This document shows positions 51,296 through 60,437 of a stretch of 64,000 bases of DNA, piece after piece. This DNA is from Nocardia stercoris (lineage in GTDB: Bacteria > Actinomycetota > Actinomycetes > Mycobacteriales > Mycobacteriaceae). Every line of letters begins with the position of its first letter. Position 1 is the stretch's first letter. Position numbers and translations under genes: made by a program. The stretch spans positions 97,657 through 161,656 of the forward strand of contig NZ_RFFH01000015.1 in the NCBI RefSeq assembly GCF_003696265.1, read 5' to 3'. The notes under the pieces were generated by a model. That model ran no database searches. It was not told the DNA's origin and was given only the letters and a program-made list of their open reading frames with translations.

Positions 51296-52684
51296 ATGAC
51301 CGAAACCAGTGCAGCGACCCGCCCGTTGCGTATCGCCATCGTCGGTGCCGGTCCGGCCGGCATCTATGCCGCCGACGCGCTGATGAAGTCCGACGCGCAG
51401 GTGTCGATCGACCTTTACGAGCGCATGCCGGCCCCCTTCGGGCTGATCCGCTACGGCGTCGCGCCCGACCACCCGCGCATCAAGGGCATCATCACCGCCC
51501 TGCACAAGGTCCTCGACAAGCCCGAGGTCCGCCTGCTCGGCAACATCGACTACGGCAGTGACATCGATCTCGAGGAGCTGCGCCGCTTCTACGACGCGGT
51601 CATCTTCTCCACCGGCGCCAACGCCGACCGCGCCCTGGGTGTGCCCGGGATCGACCTCGACGGTTCCTACGGTGCCGCGGACTTCGTGTCCTGGTACGAC
51701 GGCCACCCCGACGTGCCGCGCACCTGGCCGCTGGACGCGGAGAAGGTCGCCGTCCTCGGTGTCGGCAACGTTGCGCTGGACGTCGCCCGCGTGCTGGCCA
51801 AGACCGGCGACGAACTGCTGCCGACCGAGATCCCGCCGAACGTCTACGAGGGTCTCAAGGCCAACAAGGCCGTCGAGGTGCACGTGTTCGGCCGCCGCGG
51901 TCCCGCGCAGGCCAAGTTCACCCCGCTCGAGCTGCGTGAACTCGATCACTCCCCGAACATCGAGGTCATCGTCAACCCCGAGGACATCGACTACGACGAG
52001 GGTTCGGAGGCCGCGCGCCGCCACTCCAAGCAGGTCGACATGGTCTGCAACACCCTCGAGCAGTGGGCGATCCGCGATGTGGGCAACCGCCCGCACAAGC
52101 TGTTCCTGCACTTCTTCGAGAGCCCGGCCGAGGTCATCGGCGCCGACGGCAAGGTCTCGGGCCTGCGCACCGAGCGCACCCAGCTCGACGGCACCGGCAA
52201 CGTCAAGGGCACCGGCGAGTACACCGACTGGGACGTGCAGGCCGTCTACCGGGCCGTCGGCTACCTGTCGCAGAACATCCCGCTGCTGCCGTTCGACGAC
52301 CAGGCCGGCACCGTGCCCAACGAGGCCGGTCGCGTGATCGCCGACGAGAACGCCGACGGCGCCGCCCGGTTCATGCCCGCCACCTACGTGACCGGCTGGA
52401 TCAAGCGCGGCCCGGTCGGCCTGATCGGTCACACCAAGGGCGACGCCAACGAGACCATCGCCTGCCTGCTCGACGACGCGCCCGGGTTCACCCCGGCCGC
52501 CGAGCCGGACCCGGAGGCGGTCACCGCGTTCCTGGAGGCCAAGGGCATCCCGTTCACCACCTGGGCCGGCTGGTACCGCCTGGACGCCCACGAGCGCGCG
52601 CTCGGCGAGCCGCAGGGCCGGGAGCGGGTCAAGGTCGTCGAGCGCGAGGACATGCTCGCGGCCAGCGAACCGCACAAGATCTAG
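51296..52684 (+). CDS. fprA: NADPH-ferredoxin reductase FprA
   Basis: 462 residues, adrenodoxin-reductase type (Rv3106-like). FAD motif GAGPAGIYAADAL, APFGLIRYGVAPDHPRIKGI, NADPH motif GVGNVALDVARVLAK, FGRRGPAQAKF and the C-terminal GWIKRGPVGLIGHTKGDA are intact. It moves electrons from NADPH to ferredoxins, for example for P450s. ATG 51296 follows AGAGGG. A U-tract terminator follows. Confidence 0.95.
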   Translation: MTETSAATRPLRIAIVGAGPAGIYAADALMKSDAQVSIDLYERMPAPFGLIRYGVAPDHPRIKGIITALHKVLDKPEVRLLGNIDYGSDIDLEELRRFYDAVIFSTGANADRALGVPGIDLDGSYGAADFVSWYDGHPDVPRTWPLDAEKVAVLGVGNVALDVARVLAKTGDELLPTEIPPNVYEGLKANKAVEVHVFGRRGPAQAKFTPLELRELDHSPNIEVIVNPEDIDYDEGSEAARRHSKQVDMVCNTLEQWAIRDVGNRPHKLFLHFFESPAEVIGADGKVSGLRTERTQLDGTGNVKGTGEYTDWDVQAVYRAVGYLSQNIPLLPFDDQAGTVPNEAGRVIADENADGAARFMPATYVTGWIKRGPVGLIGHTKGDANETIACLLDDAPGFTPAAEPDPEAVTAFLEAKGIPFTTWAGWYRLDAHERALGEPQGRERVKVVEREDMLAASEPHKI

Positions 52685-52701
52685 AACCATCGCTCGCAGA
52701 A

Positions 52702-52730
52702 ACGGGCCGGAAACTCTTCCGGCCCGTTTT
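52702..52730 (+). terminator. Intrinsic terminator after fprA
   Basis: ACGGGCCGGAA (52702-52712) pairs with TTCCGGCCCGT (52717-52727) and runs into TTTT. Confidence 0.8.
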
Positions 52731-52758
52731 CGTCACCCCGCAAAGGCATGATGATCAC

Positions 52759-53655
52759 GTGTTCGACGCACATGTGCACATCATCGATCCGCGGTTCCCG
52801 CTGATCGAGAACGAAGGCTTCATCCCTGCGGCGTTCACCATCGCCGACTACCGGGAACGGATGCGAGCGTTCGAGGTTCAGGGCGGCGCCGTGGTCAGTG
52901 CCTCGTTCCAGGGCTACGACACCGAGTTCCTGCGTACCGCGATCGCGGAGCTGGGTCCCGGCTGGGTGGGTGTGGTGAACCTGCCGCACGACACCACCGA
53001 CGAGGACATCGCGGAACTGGACCGCGCCGGGGTCCGCGCGCTGCGGTTCAACCTGAAGCGGGCGGCCGGCGACATCGCCGAGCTGACCATGCAGGCGGTG
53101 CGGGCCTACGAGGTGGCCGGCTGGCACGTGGAGCTCTACATCGACGGTTCGATGCTGGCCTCCCTGGAACCGGTGATCACCAAGCTGCCCGCCCTGACGG
53201 TGGACCATCTCGGCATGTCCGACGACTGCCTGCCCTATCTGCTGGATCTGGTGGATCGCGGTGCCCGGGTGAAGGCGTCCGGCTTCGGCCGGGTGTCGAT
53301 GAACATTCCGGCGACGCTGCGCCGCATCCACGCGATCAACCCGGAAGCGCTGATGTTCGGTTCGGATCTGCCGGGCACGCGGGCGGGCCGGCCGTTCCGG
53401 GACGAGGACGTGCGCCTGATCGCGGACGCGCTCGGTACCGACCTGTATCGGGTGTTCGAGGACAACGCGCGGGCCTGCTATCGGCTGCCGGCCCGGGATC
53501 GGGGTGCCGATCCGGCGCCGACCCAGCCGTTGCCGCAGATCGAGCGGAAGGACCCGCCGACGCTGCGGCTGAACACGGCGGATCTGCAGCTCGATACCGA
53601 CGAGCTGCCCGCGACGCCGTGGAAGCCGCGGTCGATTCACAAGTGGCACAGGTGA
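52759..53655 (+). CDS. Amidohydrolase 2-family protein
   Basis: 298 residues. DAHVHIID at the N-terminus supplies the metal His pair (His 5, His 7), TVDHLGMSDD a third region, and LMFGSDLPGTRA the final Asp. This is the TIM-barrel amidohydrolase/decarboxylase (ACMSD-like) group, acting on lactones or aromatic acids. The last 60 residues are a Pro-rich tail beyond the barrel. GTG 52759 has CATGAT six bases upstream. The substrate is unknown. Confidence 0.85.
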   Translation: MFDAHVHIIDPRFPLIENEGFIPAAFTIADYRERMRAFEVQGGAVVSASFQGYDTEFLRTAIAELGPGWVGVVNLPHDTTDEDIAELDRAGVRALRFNLKRAAGDIAELTMQAVRAYEVAGWHVELYIDGSMLASLEPVITKLPALTVDHLGMSDDCLPYLLDLVDRGARVKASGFGRVSMNIPATLRRIHAINPEALMFGSDLPGTRAGRPFRDEDVRLIADALGTDLYRVFEDNARACYRLPARDRGADPAPTQPLPQIERKDPPTLRLNTADLQLDTDELPATPWKPRSIHKWHR

Positions 53656-53800
53656 TTACATAGCGCCGCGTACTCACGGGTAGGGGTGGCGCCCGAGTTG
53701 TCGCAATACGGCTGACATACTCGCCGATACAGTTGACATACAGTCGACGGGCCGGTGCGACCCAGCACCCGGCGATGGACGTGAGATCAGAGGTGTAGAC

Positions 53801-54895
53801 GTGAGTGCTCCTTCTACCGGACAGGGCCCGCTCGCGGGCATCAAGGTCGTCGAGCTGGCCGGGCTCGGCCCCGCGCCGCATGCCTCCATCCTCTTGGCCG
53901 ACCTGGGCGCCGACGTGGTGCGCGTACAGCGGGCGGGTGGCCTGAACAGTTCGCTGGAGCGCCCGCAGTGGCGCGGCCGCACCATCGTCGAGGCCGATCT
54001 GAAGAACCCGGCCGACATCGAACAGGTGCTGCGCCTCGTCGACCAGGCCGACGTGCTGATCGAGGGCTTCCGCCCGGGTGTCACCGAGCGGCTGGGCCTG
54101 GGTCCCGACACCACGCTCGAGCGCAACCCGCGACTCGTCTACGGCCGGATGACGGGCTGGGGCCAGTACGGCCCGATGGCCGACCGCGCCGGCCACGACA
54201 TCAACTACATCTCGATGACCGGCATCCTGCACGCCATCGGCCGCAAGGGTGAGCGCCCGGTGCCGCCGCTGAACATGGTGGGCGACTTCGGTGGCGGTTC
54301 GATGTTCCTGGTGACCGGCATCCTGGCCGCGCTGGTGGAGCGCGGCATCTCGGGTAAGGGTCAGGTGGTCGACGCGGCCATGGTCGACGGTTCGATCGCG
54401 CTGGCGCACATGATCTGGGGTATGCGCGGCACCGGCCTGTGGCGCGACGAGCTGGGTGTGAACCTGCTCGACACTGGGATGGCGTTCTACGAGGTGTACG
54501 AGACCTCCGATGGCCGGTTCATGGCGGTCGGCGCGATCGAGCCGCAGTTCTACGCGCAGCTGCTGGCCGGGCTGGAGATCGACCCGTCGGGTCTGCCGTT
54601 CCAGCTCGACCCGGCCGGGCAGGACCAGCTGAAGAAGCTGTTCACCGAGCGGTTCAAGACCAAGACCCGCGACGAGTGGGCCGCGATCTTCGAGGGCACC
54701 GACGCGTGCTGCACGCCGGTGCTGACCTTCGCCGAGGCGGAGCGGAACGAGCATCTCGCCGCCCGAAACAGCCTGGTCGAGATCGACGGCGTCGTGCAGC
54801 ACGCGCCGGCGCCGCGGTTCTCCCGCACCCAGGGCGGCACCCCGACTCCCCCGCCCTCGGTGGCGACCCCGATCACGTCGGTCTGGGCGAACTGA
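53801..54895 (+). CDS. mcr: Alpha-methylacyl-CoA racemase (CoA-transferase family III)
   Basis: 364 residues closely resembling mycobacterial MCR. LAGIKVVELAGLGPAPHA, ADVLIEGFRPGVTERLGLGP, RMTGWGQYGP and the catalytic pair His 132 (AGHDINY) and Asp 162 (NMVGDFGGG) are present. It epimerises 2-methylacyl-CoA, needed to degrade branched fatty acids and the cholesterol side chain. RBS AGAGGTG precedes GTG 53801. A perfect -35-like TTGACA lies in the 145-bp upstream gap. Confidence 0.93.
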   Translation: MSAPSTGQGPLAGIKVVELAGLGPAPHASILLADLGADVVRVQRAGGLNSSLERPQWRGRTIVEADLKNPADIEQVLRLVDQADVLIEGFRPGVTERLGLGPDTTLERNPRLVYGRMTGWGQYGPMADRAGHDINYISMTGILHAIGRKGERPVPPLNMVGDFGGGSMFLVTGILAALVERGISGKGQVVDAAMVDGSIALAHMIWGMRGTGLWRDELGVNLLDTGMAFYEVYETSDGRFMAVGAIEPQFYAQLLAGLEIDPSGLPFQLDPAGQDQLKKLFTERFKTKTRDEWAAIFEGTDACCTPVLTFAEAERNEHLAARNSLVEIDGVVQHAPAPRFSRTQGGTPTPPPSVATPITSVWAN

Positions 54896-54990
54896 GGCGA
54901 CCGGGCGGGTTAGGTAACCACGCGGCCCGCCCGTTCCGGGAACATAAAAAAGGCTCTGGCCAGTCCTTTTATGGGCAGTTTGTTCCGCCC

Positions 54991-55006
54991 GTCACAAAAC
55001 TGTGAC
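54991..55006. promoter_or_regulatory. GTCACA-AAAC-TGTGAC palindrome
   Basis: A perfect 6-bp inverted repeat in the AT-rich gap (54896-55101) upstream of a small exported protein gene. TCACA/TGTGA halves recall CRP-type sites but in inverted order. Confidence 0.35.
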
Positions 55007-55101
55007 TTTTCAGCAACCTTACCGCTACCATGTGATCAAGGCGTCATTCCGAACGAATGACCATGAGCAGCATGGAAGTCGAAGGCGGTGGATCCACAGT
55101 G

Positions 55102-55494
55102 ATGCGGAGACAGTCGCGACGCCGCTCGCTGGCCGCCCTCTCCGTACTCCCACTCGCGGTCACTCTCGGCTGCGCCGAGCGCGCCCACCCGCAGCCCACC
55201 ACACCGTGGCATCTGCCGGTTGCCGGCACCCCGGTGACCGGCGCCCTCGGCCACCGCGTCGGCACCCGCCCGCTGCGCGCCGCCCACCCCGGCACCCTCG
55301 CCGGCTCCGGCATCGGCTCGATCGTCGACCTCACCGCCCCGAACCCGTTGCGGCCGTACCCATCCGGTGTCGAGCGCCCCGCGCCGCACCGCCCCGCCGC
55401 GCCTCCGCTGGGCGCCGGCCTGCGCACCGCCACCCCCACTGTCCACGCCGTAGGCGGCACCATCGGATCCCGCGAGCACTCGTTGTCGCGCTGA
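55102..55494 (+). CDS. Small exported or lipoprotein-like protein
   Basis: 130 residues. A basic N-terminus (RRQSRRRSLA) and a hydrophobic stretch (ALSVLPLAVTLGC) look like a signal peptide, with Cys 25 in TLGCAER as an imperfect lipobox. The rest is Pro/Ala/His-rich with no recognised domain. GTG 55099 and ATG 55057 are alternative starts. Overlapping ORFs in other frames exist, so the call depends on the signal sequence. A 13-bp stem terminator follows. Confidence 0.5.
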   Translation: MRRQSRRRSLAALSVLPLAVTLGCAERAHPQPTTPWHLPVAGTPVTGALGHRVGTRPLRAAHPGTLAGSGIGSIVDLTAPNPLRPYPSGVERPAPHRPAAPPLGAGLRTATPTVHAVGGTIGSREHSLSR

Positions 55495-55563
55495 TCCGCC
55501 CCGAGCCCGCAGAGCTTGTCGACGCTGCCGAGCACTGCTGCGCCTCACCTGGCTGAGGCGTAC

Positions 55564-55599
55564 GTCTGCCGCCGGCCCAGAGCCGCGCCGGCGGCAGAC
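55564..55599 (+). terminator. Hairpin after the exported protein gene
   Basis: GTCTGCCGCCGGC (55564-55576) pairs with GCCGGCGGCAGAC (55587-55599). The rest of the 322-bp gap to 55817 holds no gene. Confidence 0.7.
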
Positions 55600-55816
55600 A
55601 CGAAAACCGCGATTGCCAACGAGGGCAACGCATTTACCTCGGCACGATGAAGTGCCGACAGAGGCGAGACCACCGCTGCCGACGACGACAGCGCGCGACT
55701 GCCCGCTCAACGCAGAGTAGGCAACGCCTCGCAGCACCGCTGCCAACGGCGGCAGCGGAAATCGCCGGCCCAGCGCCGAGCCGGCCGCGGTTCGAACCGC
55801 GCGACTGCCGACGGCA

Positions 55817-56371
55817 TCAGAACAACGTAGGTTCGCCGAAGCCCGGGGTTCGCTCCAGTTCCAGCAGCCGCTCCTTGGTCGCGAGACCGCCCGGAGCCGA
55901 AAACCCGTGCAGCGCATGGTCGGCGGCGAGAATGCGGTGACAGGGGACGATCAGGGGTATCGGGTTGCGGCCCAGCGCGCGGCCCACCCCCTGGGCGGCG
56001 CCGGGTGCGCCGATGCGTGCGGCGACCTGGCCGTAGCTGAGGGTGTGGCCAGGGTCGACGGCCCTGGTGACCCGGTACACAGCCAGGTCGAATTCCGATA
56101 TTCCGTTGTGGTCCAACGTGATCCAGCGCAGATCGTCGAGCTCGCCGGCCAGGTGCGCCCGCACCCCGGCGATCGCGGGCGCCACCGCACCGGTCGGCTC
56201 CACCTCGCGGACCTCCCGCCCGTTCGAGCGCAGCATCGCGGTTCGGGTGATCTCCGGCGTGCGGTCGGGCAGCAGGAAGCGCACGATACCGGCCTCGGTC
56301 CACACCACCGCGCAGGCACCGATCGCGGTGTCGAACAGCGCGGCGGAAAGAGGGCGTTCCGGTTCGGGCAT
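55817..56371 (-). CDS. ogt: Methylated-DNA--protein-cysteine methyltransferase-like
   Basis: 184 residues. The C-terminal DNA-binding/active-site part has SYGQVAARIGAPGAAQGVGRAL (helix-turn-helix, Arg finger) and PCHRI with acceptor Cys 144. It repairs O6-alkylguanine by suicide transfer. The N-terminal RNase-H-like part is present, so length is usual. GATACT six bases before ATG 56371 resembles a leaderless promoter. An inverted ACTGGAC pair lies 44 bp upstream. Confidence 0.92.
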   Translation of the reverse strand: MPEPERPLSAALFDTAIGACAVVWTEAGIVRFLLPDRTPEITRTAMLRSNGREVREVEPTGAVAPAIAGVRAHLAGELDDLRWITLDHNGISEFDLAVYRVTRAVDPGHTLSYGQVAARIGAPGAAQGVGRALGRNPIPLIVPCHRILAADHALHGFSAPGGLATKERLLELERTPGFGEPTLF

Positions 56372-56414
56372 ACCCCCAGTATCACCACGTGGACCGACAA
56401 GTCTCGCCCGGGCA

Positions 56415-56436
56415 GTCCAGTTCGGGAAAACTGGAC
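56415..56436. promoter_or_regulatory. GTCCAGT-N8-ACTGGAC inverted repeat
   Basis: A perfect 7-bp inverted repeat between ogt and the 65-residue membrane protein gene. The same ACTGGAC word recurs at 56678-56684 and 56712-56718 in the promoter of the MocR gene. Confidence 0.55.
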
Positions 56437-56461
56437 CTATCGAATCGGACGGTGTCGCGAA

Positions 56462-56659
56462 CTAGGGCAGCACGGCCCGCTCCGCGTGCGCGGCGACCGC
56501 GGCCAGTTCGGCCAGTTGCCGCGACCGGTCCCGATCCGGCCCGTCCGGTGCACCGTAGAGCGGTGGCCGCACCCACGGTCCAGCGGGTCGGCGCAGCAAC
56601 AGGTACCCGCCGGCACCGGCTACGGCGAGAGCGATCAGGGCGAGAAGTACAGCAGCCAT
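56462..56659 (-). CDS. 65-residue membrane protein
   Basis: One N-terminal membrane segment (AAVLLALIALAVAGAGGYLLL) is followed by a Pro-rich link and an acidic/helical tail (DRSRQLAELAAVAAHAERA). ATG 56659 has CACGCT six bases upstream. It diverges from the MocR gene and may be its target. No function known. Confidence 0.6.
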   Translation of the reverse strand: MAAVLLALIALAVAGAGGYLLLRRPAGPWVRPPLYGAPDGPDRDRSRQLAELAAVAAHAERAVLP

Positions 56660-56677
56660 GCCCCCAGCGTGAGCCGG

Positions 56678-56718
56678 ACTGGACTTGAAGAAAATATCCA
56701 CTTACCCCAATACTGGAC
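56678..56718. promoter_or_regulatory. ACTGGAC direct repeats, candidate MocR operator
   Basis: ACTGGAC at 56678-56684 and 56712-56718, 34 bp apart in the same orientation, lies in the divergent promoter. The second overlaps the AATACT hexamer just before the MocR start, suggesting autorepression. Confidence 0.5.
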
Positions 56719-56720
56719 CT

Positions 56721-58226
56721 ATGACGACGCGCGTGATCAGTGCCGCCACCCTCACCCGCGACCTGGGCGGCTGGCGCTTCGACGAAGCACCGGCCGGCGG
56801 CGAGCAGACCGCGCGCCGCGGCGGACGGCCCGCGTATCTCGCACTGGCGGAAAGCATTCGGCTCCTGATCCACGACGGCCGGGCCCCGCTCGGCGCCGCG
56901 CTGCCCAGTGAACGCGATCTGGCCGCCGCGCTCGCGGTCAGCCGCACCACCGTCACCTCCGCGTACGCACTGCTGCGCGACCACGAATATCTGGTCAGCC
57001 GCCAGGGTTCACGCAGTACCGTCGCGCTGCCGGCCTCGGTCCCGCACGACGGCAGCCGGCCCGCCCGCAGCCTGCTGGTGACCATGTCACCCGACGACCG
57101 GCCCGCGATCGACCTGACCTACGCCGCCATGTCCGCACCACCGGAAATGACCGAGGCGTACTCGGTTGCGCTCCAAGGGCTTCCGCGTTTTCTCGGCACC
57201 CACGGCATGGACCCGGTCGGGGTGTCCACGCTGCGTGAGGCGATCGCCCGCCGCTACACCGAGCGCGGCCTGCCCACCGACGCGGACCAGATCCTGGTCA
57301 CCGTGGGCGCCCAGCACGGGCTACGCCTGCTGCTCAACGTGCTCACCGCCCCCGCCGACCGCGTACTGATCGACCATCCCACCTACCCGAACGCGATCGA
57401 GGCCATCCGCGACGTCGGCGCCCGCCCGGTGCCCGTCCCACTGCGTCCCGAGCATCCGCACGCCGGCTGGGACCTCGACGGAATCCGCAGCGCCGCAAGG
57501 CAAACCGCGGCCAGCACCGCCTACCTGGTGCCCGACTACAACAACCCGACCGGGCTGGTGATGTCCGCGGCGGACCGGGCCGAACTGGCCGCCATCGCCC
57601 GCGAGACCCGCATGACGGTGATCGTCGACGAATCGATGGCCGACCTGCACCTCGACGGCGAACCCCAGCCACCGGCCGCCTCCTTCGCGCGCGGCACCGA
57701 GATCGTCACGATCGGCTCGGCGTCGAAATCGTTCTGGGGCGGCCTGCGCGTGGGCTGGGTGCGGGCGAACCGGCCGCTGATCACCAAGCTGCTCGGCACC
57801 CGCTCGACGATCGACCTCGGCACCCCGGTCATGGACCAGCTCGCCACCGTCCACCTGCTCGAACACGCCGACACCATCCTGGCCCGGCGGCGCGAACACC
57901 TACAGGCCCGGCGTGCCGCGTTGCGCGCCGCGCTGGCCGAGGAGTTGCCCGGCTGGCACGTCGGCACCTGCGCGGGCGGGATGTCGCTGTGGGCCCAGCT
58001 CCCGGCGCCGGTCTCCACCGCGCTGGCCGCCACCGCACCCAACCACGGCGTACTGCTGGCAGCCGGCCCGCGTTTCGGCGTGCAGGGCGCGTTCGAACGT
58101 TTCCTGCGCCTGCCCTTCACGCACGAGGAGGAAGATCTTCGCTTGGCCGCCAAGGGAATTGCCGCGGCCTACGAGACGCTCAGCCCGCACGCCGCAAATC
58201 CGCTGTCGCCGCTGACCTGTTACTGA
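56721..58226 (+). CDS. MocR-type GntR/aminotransferase regulator
   Basis: 501 residues. An N-terminal GntR winged helix (LPSERDLAAALAVSRTTVTS) is joined to a fold-type I aminotransferase domain with VPDYNNPTGLVMS, VIVDESMADLHLDG and the PLP lysine in SASKSFWGGLRVGW. Such proteins (PdxR, TauR, YczR) sense PLP plus an amino compound. ATG 56721 has AATACT six bases upstream. The adjacent small membrane protein and ogt carry the same ACTGGAC words upstream. Confidence 0.93.
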   Translation: MTTRVISAATLTRDLGGWRFDEAPAGGEQTARRGGRPAYLALAESIRLLIHDGRAPLGAALPSERDLAAALAVSRTTVTSAYALLRDHEYLVSRQGSRSTVALPASVPHDGSRPARSLLVTMSPDDRPAIDLTYAAMSAPPEMTEAYSVALQGLPRFLGTHGMDPVGVSTLREAIARRYTERGLPTDADQILVTVGAQHGLRLLLNVLTAPADRVLIDHPTYPNAIEAIRDVGARPVPVPLRPEHPHAGWDLDGIRSAARQTAASTAYLVPDYNNPTGLVMSAADRAELAAIARETRMTVIVDESMADLHLDGEPQPPAASFARGTEIVTIGSASKSFWGGLRVGWVRANRPLITKLLGTRSTIDLGTPVMDQLATVHLLEHADTILARRREHLQARRAALRAALAEELPGWHVGTCAGGMSLWAQLPAPVSTALAATAPNHGVLLAAGPRFGVQGAFERFLRLPFTHEEEDLRLAAKGIAAAYETLSPHAANPLSPLTCY

Positions 58227-58376
58227 TCCGTAACCGGCAAACACCCAGCAGTGTGATGTCGGGGTGAATTCCCGTGCGCTATCGACGTAGTTCCGGTTAG
58301 CCTTGAGATGTCCCGATTCGGTAAGTCCGATTTCGAGCTCCGACGCCTTGATCGGCAGAGGTTCGAGGAGGAACGC

Positions 58377-58715
58377 ATGCCTGAACTTGCGGTACAACCA
58401 CCAGTGGCGAGCACGGCTCTCGCCACCGACACCCCCGATTTCGCCCCTCCTCGCGCGTTGTTCGAGTCCACCGAATCCACCTCCTGCTCCGAGAAGCCGG
58501 AACGAACCGGTGTCCTGGTCGTGCGGATCGCAGCGGACGCCGACCAGCGGCCCCGGGCGGTGGTCCGGATCACCGGCCGCGACGGCATCGCCACCACGCA
58601 CACGGTCCGGGCCCCCGCGAACCGTTCGATCGCGGTAGCGGCCGGGCACCTGATCGAGATCCATTACCGCGGCGGAGCGGGCTGCCACTGCCGGGCGGAC
58701 TGGTTGGAGCTCTAG
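58377..58715 (+). CDS. Hypothetical 112-residue protein
   Basis: ATG 58377 has a strong GAGGAGG six bases upstream. A Pro/Thr-rich first half is followed by a compact beta-type region (TGVLVVRIAAD, AVVRITGRDG, AAGHLIEIHYRGG) and a Cys-rich end GCHCRADWLEL. The Cys-x-Cys near the end may bind metal or form a disulfide. An upstream ATG at 58308 has no RBS. No family recognised. Confidence 0.65.
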   Translation: MPELAVQPPVASTALATDTPDFAPPRALFESTESTSCSEKPERTGVLVVRIAADADQRPRAVVRITGRDGIATTHTVRAPANRSIAVAAGHLIEIHYRGGAGCHCRADWLEL

Positions 58716-58777
58716 TCACCGGATAGGTGGGTGTCTCCCCTCGGGACAGGGAAGACATGCCACGCCCTCAGCTACGA

Positions 58778-58808
58778 AGCACGGCGGTCGCGATGCGGCC
58801 GCCGTGCT
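58778..58808. terminator. Bidirectional hairpin between 58715 and purA
   Basis: AGCACGGCGG (58778-58787) pairs with CCGCCGTGCT (58799-58808), followed by TTCGTC. Confidence 0.7.
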
Positions 58809-58830
58809 TTCGTCTGTACGCGGGTGCGGA

Positions 58831-60120
58831 TCAGCTCAGCACGTCGTGGCAGACGATCGTCTGGTCGCGGCCCGGGCCCACACCCACGCACGACACCCGG
58901 GAACCCGAGAGTTCCTCGAGCCGGCGGACATAGGCCTGGGCGTTGGCGGGCAGTTCCTCGAAGGTCTTGGCGCCGGAGATGTCCTCCCACCAGCCGGGCA
59001 TCGTCTCGTAGATCGGCTTGGCGTGGTGGAACTCGGTCTGCGTGGTGGGCATCTCCTCGACGCGCTCACCGTCGATCTCGTAGGCCACGCAGATCGGCAC
59101 CTCCTCCAGGCTGGACAGCACGTCGAGCTTGGTGAGGAAGTAGTCGGTGATGCCGTTGACGCGGGTCGCGTAGCGGGCGATCACGGCGTCGAACCAGCCG
59201 GTGCGGCGGGCGCGGCCGGTGGTGACACCGACCTCGCCGCCGGTCTTGGCCAGGTAGGCGCCGGACTCGTCGAACAGCTCGGTGGGGAACGGGCCGGAAC
59301 CGACGCGGGTCGTGTACGCCTTGAGGATGCCCAGCACCGCGGTGATCTTGTTCGGGCCGACACCCGAACCGACCGCCGCACCACCCGCGGTCGGGTTCGA
59401 CGAGGTCACATACGGGTAGGTGCCGTGGTCGACGTCCAGCAGGGTGCCCTGCGAACCCTCCAGCAGCACGGTCTCCCCGGACTCCAGGGCCTGGTTGAGC
59501 AGCAGCCGGGTATCGGAGATGCGGTGCTTGAAGCCCTCGGCCTGGGCCAGCACCTCATCCACCACCTGCTGCGGGTCGAGCGCCCGGCGGTTGTAGATCT
59601 TCACCAGCACCTGGTTCTTGAACTCCAGCGCCGCCTCGACCTTCTGGGTGAGGATCTTCTCGTCCAGCACATCGGCGACGCGGACGCCGACCCGGGCGAC
59701 CTTGTCCTGGTAGCAGGGACCGATCCCGCGGCCGGTGGTGCCGATCTTCTTGTTGCCGAGGAAGCGTTCGGTGACCTTATCGATGGCCACGTGGTACGGC
59801 ATGATCAGGTGCGCGTCGGCGGACAGCAGCAGCCGGTCGGTGTCGACCCCGCGCTGTTCCAGGCCGGCCAGCTCGGCCAGCAACACGCCCGGGTCGACGA
59901 CCACACCGTTGCCGATGACATTGGTGACACCGGGGGTCAGGATGCCCGAGGGGATCAGGTGCAGCGCGAAGTTGTCGCCGTTGGGCAGCACGACGGTGTG
60001 ACCGGCGTTGTTGCCACCCTGGTAGCGCACCACCCACTGGACCCGTCCGCCGAGCAGGTCGGTGGCCTTGCCCTTGCCCTCGTCGCCCCATTGGGCGCCG
60101 ATCAGGACGATTGCCGGCAT
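58831..60120 (-). CDS. purA: Adenylosuccinate synthetase
   Basis: 429 residues with QWGDEGKGKATDLL at 10-23, NNAGHT, TTGRGIGPCYQDK, EGSQGTLLDVDHGTYPYVTSSNP and TGRARRTGWFD. It converts IMP, GTP and aspartate to adenylosuccinate in AMP synthesis (Rv0357c position). ATG 60120 has GGAGA upstream. The 317-bp gap to 60438 holds only the promoter of the next gene. Confidence 0.96.
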   Translation of the reverse strand: MPAIVLIGAQWGDEGKGKATDLLGGRVQWVVRYQGGNNAGHTVVLPNGDNFALHLIPSGILTPGVTNVIGNGVVVDPGVLLAELAGLEQRGVDTDRLLLSADAHLIMPYHVAIDKVTERFLGNKKIGTTGRGIGPCYQDKVARVGVRVADVLDEKILTQKVEAALEFKNQVLVKIYNRRALDPQQVVDEVLAQAEGFKHRISDTRLLLNQALESGETVLLEGSQGTLLDVDHGTYPYVTSSNPTAGGAAVGSGVGPNKITAVLGILKAYTTRVGSGPFPTELFDESGAYLAKTGGEVGVTTGRARRTGWFDAVIARYATRVNGITDYFLTKLDVLSSLEEVPICVAYEIDGERVEEMPTTQTEFHHAKPIYETMPGWWEDISGAKTFEELPANAQAYVRRLEELSGSRVSCVGVGPGRDQTIVCHDVLS

Positions 60121-60343
60121 CTGGAGTCTCCTACGAGTTCGACCTGCAGCCACCGCAGCCACGGCGCTGTAGCTACCTGCCGATCCGGGCCGGAAGCCGG
60201 AGGGAAAGTCTAATGGATGCCTGTGACGCTCCCCGGAGGCCGCCGGACAGATTTGTGACCGCCACCATAGAATGTCTCGTTTGCGACGGGCTCCCCGCCA
60301 GACCGTGACCGAGCCGAGATCGGCACGGTGGCCTTCGCGGGAC

Positions 60344-60349
60344 TATGGT
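60344..60349 (+). promoter_or_regulatory. -10 hexamer TATGGT for the Rv0358-like gene
   Basis: TATGGT would start transcription near 60356. That gives either a leaderless GTG 60357 or an 80-nt leader with AGGAGG before TTG 60438. Confidence 0.4.
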
Positions 60350-60437
60350 GGCTGCGGTGGACCGGCCCGGTCGGGTCCGGCGCGTGCAGCGAAGAACGAC
60401 CCGTCCGGCGGTCGCATCCGAGGAGGATTTTCGGCAG

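Noticed and set aside
55002..55917. Overlapping plus and minus ORFs around the small exported protein
   Set aside because: They lack a signal peptide or motif and read as Arg-rich frame shadows.
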